NCBI GenBank assembly: GCA_009768935.1
Contig: WESA01000031.1
Span: 1 to 36,670, forward strand
Direction: 5' to 3'
DNA: 36,670 nucleotides
DNA from: Rectinema subterraneum
GTDB lineage: Bacteria > Spirochaetota > Spirochaetia > Treponematales > Rectinemataceae
Shown here: positions 31,300 to 36,670 of the stretch, piece by piece
Layout: each line of letters starts with the position of its first letter
Numbering within the stretch: the stretch's first letter is position 1
Made by a program: the position numbers and the translations under genes
The notes under the pieces: generated by a model
Seen by the model: the letters and a program-made list of their open reading frames with translations, nothing else
Told to the model about the DNA's origin: nothing
Database searches by the model: none

Positions 31300-32739
31300 A
31301 TGAGGGAAGAAAGAATCCGTTCAATCCTTACAGGGGGAGAACATGAGACCGTTGAATTCAAGCAAGCCCTTACTCAGGTACCCGAATCCTTGTACGAGAC
31401 CATTTGCGCCTTTCTGAACCACAAGGGCGGCGACATTTTGCTTGGCGTTGATGATGATGGACAGGTTATCGGCATTCCGGAAGATAAAGCTGATGCATTT
31501 TGTTTGGACATAGCCAATGCTACCAATAACAATACGCTCTTTTCGCCGCCCTATCTGCTGTATCCTCAAAAACTCTTATTTGAAGGCAAATGGATTATCG
31601 CCGTTCAGGTTCCGGAAAGTTCCCAGGTCCATCGCTTGCGGAACATGGTATACAGCAGGGGAGCATCCGGCGACTATCGGGTCACGGTACCTGAACACAT
31701 CGCAAAAATTGTCAACCGCAAACGGACCTTCTATTCCGAAGCCAAAGTATATCCATATCTGCATGTTTCGGATCTGGACGAAAAGACGCTCCAAAAAACC
31801 AGGGAGCGCATACGGAACATCCGACCAAACCACCCATGGCTCGATCTATCAACTGAAGATTTTCTGCGAAAAGCCGGGCTGTACTGTCGGGATCTGGAGA
31901 CCGGCACGGAAGGGCTCTGCCTTGCAGCGGCTCTGCTCTTCGGAAAAGAAGAGACAATCCTCAACATCCTCCCATTTTATAAAATCGATGCCCTGCTGAA
32001 ACGTTCGAATGTAGACCGCTATGATGACCGCTGCTATGTGCAGTCAAACATCATCGAAGCCTATCTCCAGCTCATGGAATTCATCGAGCGGCATCTGCCG
32101 GATCCTTTTTATCTTGAAGGCGATGTACGGATAAGCCTGCGGGACAAGATATTCAGGGAACTCGTCGCGAACCTGCTGGTGCACCGGGAATATACCAAGG
32201 CAGATCAGACGCGGATTCTGATATATCAGGATCGGGTGGAGTTTTCCAATCCCTGTATCCCTCACTGGCGGGGAAGGATCGATCCTTCTTCGGTAGTTCC
32301 TTTCCAGAAGAATCCCTTGCTGTCCAAGATGTTTCTCCAGCTTGGCTGGGTGGAAGAAATCGGCTCTGGGCTGATGAATGTGATGAAATATCTGCCACTC
32401 TACACAAGAAGCGGTCATGCGGAGATTCTGGAATACGAAGACTTCCGAGTCATTGTATATCTGGAGGCTGCCCCGCAAGCTACCCCGCAAGCTACCCCGC
32501 AAGCTACCCCGCAAGCTACCCCGCAAGCTCCAAGCGACCGAATTGCCACAATCCTTGAATTCTGCAAGATTCCTCGGAGCAGAGAAGAAATCCAGGATAT
32601 GCTTGGGCTAAAAGACAGAGAACATTTCCGGAAAGAAATTCTTGAACCCCTCATCATTACAGGAAAACTGGAACTCACCATTCCCGATAAACCAAGAAGC
32701 CCTCACCAGAAGTATGTGACCAAAGGATACACTCCATGA
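31300..32739 (+). CDS. AlbA_2/Schlafen-type protein with GHKL ATPase-like and winged-helix domains
   Basis: A 479-residue protein. Residues about 12-125 are an AlbA_2 (Schlafen) domain with ETVEFKQALTQVPESLYETI, AFLNHKGGDILLGVDDDG and MVYSRGASGDYRV. Residues about 280-385 match the HATPase_c_4 domain usually joined to it: FRELVANLLVHREYT (N box), ILIYQDRVEFSNP, and LGWVEEIGSGLMNV. A repeat linker QATP x 4 (about 391-409) leads to a C-terminal winged helix (IPRSREEIQDMLGLKDREHF). Such proteins are usually called ATP-binding or RecG-like; many lie beside restriction or defence genes, and Schlafen domains can be nucleic-acid-binding or nuclease domains. The start is 26 bases after the methylase, and its stop overlaps the helicase ATG. 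A regulator or an RNA/DNA-acting effector are both possible. Confidence 0.85.
   Translation: MREERIRSILTGGEHETVEFKQALTQVPESLYETICAFLNHKGGDILLGVDDDGQVIGIPEDKADAFCLDIANATNNNTLFSPPYLLYPQKLLFEGKWIIAVQVPESSQVHRLRNMVYSRGASGDYRVTVPEHIAKIVNRKRTFYSEAKVYPYLHVSDLDEKTLQKTRERIRNIRPNHPWLDLSTEDFLRKAGLYCRDLETGTEGLCLAAALLFGKEETILNILPFYKIDALLKRSNVDRYDDRCYVQSNIIEAYLQLMEFIERHLPDPFYLEGDVRISLRDKIFRELVANLLVHREYTKADQTRILIYQDRVEFSNPCIPHWRGRIDPSSVVPFQKNPLLSKMFLQLGWVEEIGSGLMNVMKYLPLYTRSGHAEILEYEDFRVIVYLEAAPQATPQATPQATPQATPQAPSDRIATILEFCKIPRSREEIQDMLGLKDREHFRKEILEPLIITGKLELTIPDKPRSPHQKYVTKGYTP
32471..32530 (+). repeat. Five tandem 12-bp repeats inside the AlbA_2 protein gene
   Basis: CCCCGCAAGCTA is repeated four times perfectly, and a fifth copy differs in its last base. 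The unit encodes PQAT, so gain or loss of copies keeps the frame and only alters the length of the linker before the C-terminal winged helix. The repeat is not a CRISPR because there are no spacers. Confidence 0.9.
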
Positions 32740-35471
32740 TCCATCGCTATGTCTTTCAGCGCTCACGTTCCATGCCAGGCAAGCGTTTCCTGGAAGAACG
32801 CCTCACAGGAGCAACTGGGTATGACAGGATTGCAGGGTACTTTGACACCTCGCTGTTCGAGCTGGCAGGAGAAGCGCTCGAGCAGGTCCAGGGTAGTATC
32901 CGGATCATTTGCAATTCGGACATACGCGCACGGGATGTAGAGGCGGCAGCCGCAGCGGCGCGGGAGCAGGCGCAGAGGCTTTCGTTTTTTAAGCATGATC
33001 CCGAGGATCTCGCCAAGGGCGGATCTGACAGGATAGCCCGCCTTGCCCGGCTCTTGTCAGGTCAAGGCACAGCAAAACTGGAAGTCCGCGTCCTTCCGGA
33101 TGATGTCTTCGGTCTCATCCATGGCAAGGCGGGGGTTATGCGTTACGCGGACGGCAGGCGCACGAGTTTTCTCGGGAGCGCCAACGAGACCTTCGCCGGC
33201 TGGGCCCTGAATTACGAACTTGTCTGGGAAGATGACAGTGACGAAGCCTGTGACTGGGTGCAACAGGAGTTTGACCGGCTCTGGAGCCATCCTCTTGCAA
33301 TGCCGCTCTCCAAGGCTGTGGTACAGGAGGTGGAACGGCTTTCCCGGCGTACAGAAGTCCGGCTGGAAGACTGGAAGAAGAATCCCGATGCAGGCGGCGT
33401 CGCCGTAGAATCGCCGGTCTACCGCGAACAGTTCGGCCTCTGGCCGCATCAGAAATACTTTGTCTCGCAGGCCTGGAAAGCCCATCAGGCGCACGGGGCG
33501 CGGTTCGTCCTTGCAGACCAGGTCGGCCTCGGAAAGACAGTCCAGCTCGGCATGGTCGCACAGCTCATTGCGCTGTCTTCAGAAAAGCCGGTCCTCGCGC
33601 TCCTCCCGAAGACGCTGATGGAACAGTGGCAAGTGGAACTGTGGGATCTTTTGCAGGTGCCGAGCGCACGCTGGAACGGGACCGCTTGGGTGGACGAGGA
33701 GAGCCACGAGTATCAACCGAGGGGAAGAGATCCTATACTCGCCTGCCCCCGAAAAATCGGCCTCATATCCCAGGGGCTCATTGTCCACAGCCCGGAATCC
33801 CTGCAATGCTTGCTCGAACGCGAATGGTCCTGCGTTATCGTGGACGAGGCGCACCACGCCCGACGAAGAAAGCTCCCCGCCCCGGACGAGCGGGGACCAG
33901 CTATCCGCAATCCGGATACCGAATGCAACCGGCTCTATGCGTTCCTCTTCAAGCTTGCCTCGAAGACCGAGAGCATGCTCCTTGCCACCGCAACCCCGGT
34001 GCAGTTGCACCCGATCGAAGCCTGGGACCTGCTCTATCTCCTCTCGCAGAACAACCCCCATGTCCTGGGCGATGTCGGAAGCTTCTGGCTCGATCCCGAG
34101 AAGGCACTGCCTGTGGTACTGGGCGAAGCGGAATTGCCCCAGGAAGCCGCCGAGATCTGGCCATGGCTTAAAAATCCCTTCCCTCCATCATGGGAGAGTC
34201 CTCACGCAAAAAGACTCCGTCTAGATGCCCACATGAGTGAGCGCACCGCAGTCTGCGGGCTATCATTCCACGAACTCCGGCCTGCGGCGAGAACCTGGGC
34301 ATCAAGCCTGTGCTCCGTCTTCTTCGACCAGCACATGCCCTTTGTCCGCAATATCATACGCCGCACGCGAAGCTACCTTGAATCCACGATCAACCCGGCA
34401 ACCCGGGAGCCATATCTCACCCTCATCGGCATTGAACTGTTTGGTGAAGATGAGCCAATACCCGTCACCGGCTACCTTGCGAATGCCTACCAGGAAGCTG
34501 AGGCCTTCTGCCTCACCCTTTCCCAGCGCATCCGGGCCGCAGGCTTCCTCAAAACTCTCCTCCTGCGCCGTATCGGAAGCTCCATTGAAGCAGGCCGCAG
34601 GACCGTTGCGGCAATGCTGGCAAGGAGCCAAGCTCCCCTCACGGAGGATGATGAAGCAAACGAGCCCGAGAATAACGGCCAGGAAGTCCAGACCGAGACA
34701 CTATCGGCCCTCTACCCGCTCACTGAAAAAGAAACCGAGATACTCCAGCGCTGTGCCTCCTTGCTCGAAGCCTCTGAGGAGGACCCTAAGTGGCAGGTAA
34801 TTCTCCACTTCCTCAAGGATGAAGGATGGGCTGAAGAAGGCTGCATCCTTTTTTCCCAGTACTATGACACGGCGTACTGGGTAGCCAGACTGCTTTCGAC
34901 CGCATTCCCGGACCTGCCGATCGGGCTCTATGCCGGTGCGGACAAGTCGATGCTTATCCACCAGGGCCGCGAGCTCCGCAAAGAACGTACCGAGCTCAAG
35001 CGCATGGTCAAGGAACATGAACTTTCCATCCTGGTCGGCACGGATGCGGCAAGCGAAGGCCTCAACCTGCAGACTATGGGGACTCTCATCAACATTGACC
35101 TGCCGTGGAACCCCACCAAGCTCGAACAACGCAAAGGGCGCATCCAGCGCATCGGCCAGAAACGCGAGTCAGTGAAAATCCTCAATTTGCGGTACAAGGA
35201 TTCGGTCGAGGACAGGGTGCACCAGGTGCTGGCAGGGCGCCTCCAGGATATTTACAGGCTCTTCGGCCAGATCCCCGATGTCCTCGAGGACGTCTGGATC
35301 GATATCGCCCTCGGCGAAGTCGAAAAAGCCAAACAGGAGCTCGACCGCCTGCCCCACCGCAACCCCTTCGATGAACGCTATGGGCGCATAGATAGCGTCG
35401 CCGACTGGGAACGCTGTGCGGAAGTCGTCAACCGGATCGAGAAGATTGAGGTCCTGAAGCAGGGGTGGTGA
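32736..35471 (+). CDS. SNF2-family helicase with N-terminal phospholipase-D-like domain
   Basis: A 911-residue protein. Residues about 25-165 are PLD-like with one HKD-type motif: LIHGKAGVMRYADG (His-x-Lys near 128) and FLGSANETFAGWALNYELVW. The SNF2 motor follows: motif I LADQVGLGKTVQLG (about 260), motif II VIVDEAHHARRR (about 365), motif III LLATATPVQL (about 412), motif V LVGTDAASEGLNLQ (about 765) and motif VI EQRKGRIQRIGQKRESVKIL. A 200-residue insertion lies between the two RecA-like lobes. It should move on double-stranded DNA; the PLD part could be a nuclease as in DrmC or Dpd proteins, or a binding module, since only one HKD is seen. It recalls BrxHII of type 3 BREX. It is the last operon gene, with an ATGA overlap. 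Confidence 0.92.
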   Translation: MIHRYVFQRSRSMPGKRFLEERLTGATGYDRIAGYFDTSLFELAGEALEQVQGSIRIICNSDIRARDVEAAAAAAREQAQRLSFFKHDPEDLAKGGSDRIARLARLLSGQGTAKLEVRVLPDDVFGLIHGKAGVMRYADGRRTSFLGSANETFAGWALNYELVWEDDSDEACDWVQQEFDRLWSHPLAMPLSKAVVQEVERLSRRTEVRLEDWKKNPDAGGVAVESPVYREQFGLWPHQKYFVSQAWKAHQAHGARFVLADQVGLGKTVQLGMVAQLIALSSEKPVLALLPKTLMEQWQVELWDLLQVPSARWNGTAWVDEESHEYQPRGRDPILACPRKIGLISQGLIVHSPESLQCLLEREWSCVIVDEAHHARRRKLPAPDERGPAIRNPDTECNRLYAFLFKLASKTESMLLATATPVQLHPIEAWDLLYLLSQNNPHVLGDVGSFWLDPEKALPVVLGEAELPQEAAEIWPWLKNPFPPSWESPHAKRLRLDAHMSERTAVCGLSFHELRPAARTWASSLCSVFFDQHMPFVRNIIRRTRSYLESTINPATREPYLTLIGIELFGEDEPIPVTGYLANAYQEAEAFCLTLSQRIRAAGFLKTLLLRRIGSSIEAGRRTVAAMLARSQAPLTEDDEANEPENNGQEVQTETLSALYPLTEKETEILQRCASLLEASEEDPKWQVILHFLKDEGWAEEGCILFSQYYDTAYWVARLLSTAFPDLPIGLYAGADKSMLIHQGRELRKERTELKRMVKEHELSILVGTDAASEGLNLQTMGTLINIDLPWNPTKLEQRKGRIQRIGQKRESVKILNLRYKDSVEDRVHQVLAGRLQDIYRLFGQIPDVLEDVWIDIALGEVEKAKQELDRLPHRNPFDERYGRIDSVADWERCAEVVNRIEKIEVLKQGW

Positions 35472-35531
35472 AAGAGAGGAAAACACAAGCTATCGACCTT
35501 GAGATCTATATAATCAAGTCAAAATATGCAG

Positions 35532-36272
35532 CTACTCTTCTGCCCCGTGGACCGCTTTAGCGATTCTTTCGCCAATCTTATTCACTGATTCCACCAGAGA
35601 CGAATCTGAGGGTAAGTGTCTGGCATTTTGGATCATTTCGAGCTGCGCCTTGAGCCAGGGGCATTTTTCGTTGATTTCTGCGCTTGCATATGTGCTTATA
35701 CGAACTGGGCTTCCTGCATATTCCGCCACCAGTCGATCAAGATGCTTATCCATAAGCTCAAGCAGCATGCATAGTACCTGGGCAGCCCTCGCAGAATCTA
35801 TCGCGGAAATAATTCCTATTCCCCACGTTGCATTCCATGACGTAGCAAGAGGAGTTATCGAGAATTCAATGCCATTGTTGCGCCCAGCTTTTACAATCGG
35901 AGCAGCCTGTCCACCCCAAGATACCGCCATGGCGACTCTTCCATCAGAAAGCGCCTGAGCAATTTCACTATTGCCGTACGATTTGGTGTCAGGAGGAGCA
36001 TAACACATAATCTCACAATACATATCACATGCATGCTGCAGCATGGTCTTGAATTGCACTGAGTCCAAAAGTTCTTCCCTGACAAAGTCTCCGCCCATAT
36101 CCCAATAGTATGGAAGGAAATCGAGCAGCAGCTCACTTGGATGTGATTTTAGCGCAATAGGATATCGGCGAGGTTGCTGCATACAGCAATTCAGCGCAGC
36201 ATCTTTCTCCAGCTTACGCGCAGCCTCAACCAGCTTCGAAGGGCGGACGTATCCCTTAGCATCCAATATTAT
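35532..36272 (-). pseudogene. 3' part of an ABC sugar-binding-protein gene, cut by an insertion sequence
   Basis: About 246 codons of the C-terminal part of a family 1 solute-binding protein. Visible features: VEAARKLEKDAALN, then LLLDFLPYYWDMGGDFVREE, a ligand-side SYGNSEIAQALSDGRVAMAV, SWGGQAAPIVKAGRNNGIEF, and SWNATWGIGIISAIDSARAA, which are the standard order for sugar-binding proteins. The signal peptide and N-terminal lobe are missing: the frame is broken at 36272, where the ISL3-type element begins. A TTG at 36266 could start a fragment but has no ribosome-binding site. It differs from malE at 7165 and must belong to another sugar importer, once transcribed leftward towards the defence operon. 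Confidence 0.82.
36265..36272. other. Possible 8-bp target duplication of the insertion sequence
   Basis: AATATTAT lies exactly beside the proposed end of the element at 36273. ISL3-family elements typically duplicate 8 bp, often AT-rich. The second copy would be outside the window. Confidence 0.45.
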
Positions 36273-36670
36273 GGCTCTTCCGGCATTCCCGTGGGTCAGG
36301 TCATGACTTCGGGCAAAAGGGAGAGCCCGCCCAGGTGAGATAAGATGACCATTTTAAAACGTGAGCGGTTACGAAAGCCACACGCGCGTGCTTTCAGTTT
36401 CTGAATCGTTGCGTTCACCGCTTCATTCTTGGCATTCGTAGCTCCAAGACGAGCGGCATTCAGAATCCCCCAAAGATACTGTCGGATCATCGCTGCCACC
36501 TTGACCACGGGCCCCAGTCGACTACGCGTCATCCAACTGAGAAGCTTCCTCCAGTCTCTCGCGGCCTCTTCATGGCTTTTCGTGCGCAAGAGCTCTGCTG
36601 CCGCCTCCTTGATCCGCCAGGCGCGCGCTGTCTTCAGGTTGCTTCTAGCAAGCGAACTGAATGCCGCATC
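36273..36670 (-). mobile_element. ISL3-family insertion sequence, one end only
   Basis: The element runs off the right edge of the window. Its visible end begins GGCTCTTCCGGCATTCCCGT, close to the terminal repeats I recall for ISL3-family elements (GGCTCTTCCG-type). It contains the 3' part of the transposase gene and interrupts the sugar-binding-protein gene. Confidence 0.75.
36296..36670 (-). CDS. ISL3-family transposase, C-terminal part (runs off the window)
   Basis: The reading frame enters from beyond the right edge and ends at 36296. About 124 codons are visible, from DAAFSSLARSNLKTARAWRI through WRKLLSWMTRSRLGPVVKVA to TNAKNEAVNATIQKLKARAC and FRNRSRFKMVILSHLGGLSL. The phrases SNLKTARAWR, N-x-x-N-E-x-x-N-x-x-I-x-x-x-K-x-R-A and GFRNRxRFK are typical of the DDE_Tnp_ISL3 C-terminus, including the last catalytic Glu of the DDE triad within NAKNEAVNATI. 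The part in view is intact. A TTG at 36589 is not a real start, since the homology continues upstream. The transposase moves the element by cut and paste with 8-bp duplications. Confidence 0.88.
   Translation of the reverse strand, partial: DAAFSSLARSNLKTARAWRIKEAAAELLRTKSHEEAARDWRKLLSWMTRSRLGPVVKVAAMIRQYLWGILNAARLGATNAKNEAVNATIQKLKARACGFRNRSRFKMVILSHLGGLSLLPEVMT

Noticed and set aside
32471..32530. Tandem repeat as a CRISPR array
   Set aside because: The units are 12 bp, adjacent with no spacers, and lie in frame inside a coding sequence.
22983..35471. Assignment to DISARM, Dpd or Druantia
   Set aside because: There is no DUF1998 DrmB, no DrmA helicase, no DpdA transglycosylase and no DUF4338 protein. 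The PLD and SNF2 parts alone are not specific, and the DUF499 plus DUF1156 pair points to a BREX-3-like relation.
35480..35531. Terminator after the defence operon
   Set aside because: The only inverted repeat (CTTGA ... TCAAG) is short and lacks a T-run, so I do not call it.

Overview
The window reads as accessory and carbohydrate-metabolism DNA from a diderm bacterium, most likely a spirochaete (Treponema, Rectinema or Sphaerochaeta type). The reasons are lipoproteins with relaxed lipoboxes, a beta-barrel-like outer-membrane protein carrying a starch-binding domain, and a maltose transporter with an extended MalF. The phylum is inferred from gene style, because there is no rRNA or other marker gene in the window. 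There are no rRNA or tRNA genes and no CRISPR array that I can see.

Region 1 (1-2418) holds a small lipoprotein, a DUF1836 regulator and an SGNH hydrolase. Region 2 (about 2440-19650) is a complete maltodextrin/starch locus. It contains a surface lipoprotein and a CBM48 outer-membrane protein, a cytoplasmic neopullulanase-type GH13 enzyme, malE-malF-malG plus a MalA/YvdJ-like membrane protein, an exported alpha-amylase, a GH133-type debranching enzyme and a lipoprotein type I pullulanase. Four promoter regions carry copies of one palindrome close to TAAACCGGTTTA. In three of them it sits just downstream of a recognisable -10 box, which implies one LacI-family repressor encoded elsewhere. Together the genes bind and cut alpha-glucans at the cell surface, import maltodextrins and finish their breakdown in the cytoplasm.

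Region 3 (19800-21945) is a transition zone. It has a UPF0303 protein, a HEPN/MNT toxin-antitoxin pair, a winged-helix remnant and a decayed phosphodiester-glycosidase (NAGPA-like) lipoprotein gene.

Region 4 (21957-35471) is a defence island. An HNH nuclease gene faces a tightly packed six-gene operon: DUF499 ATPase, DUF3780 protein, OLD-like AAA ATPase, DUF1156 DNA methylase, AlbA_2/GHKL protein, and SNF2 helicase with an N-terminal PLD-type domain. The DUF499, DUF1156 and SNF2 genes recall the core of type 3 BREX, but no PglZ, BrxA or BrxF is present and other parts replace them. This is the best candidate in the window for an incompletely described anti-phage system.

Region 5 (35532-36670) is the 3' part of a sugar-binding-protein gene cut by an ISL3-family insertion sequence that runs off the window.
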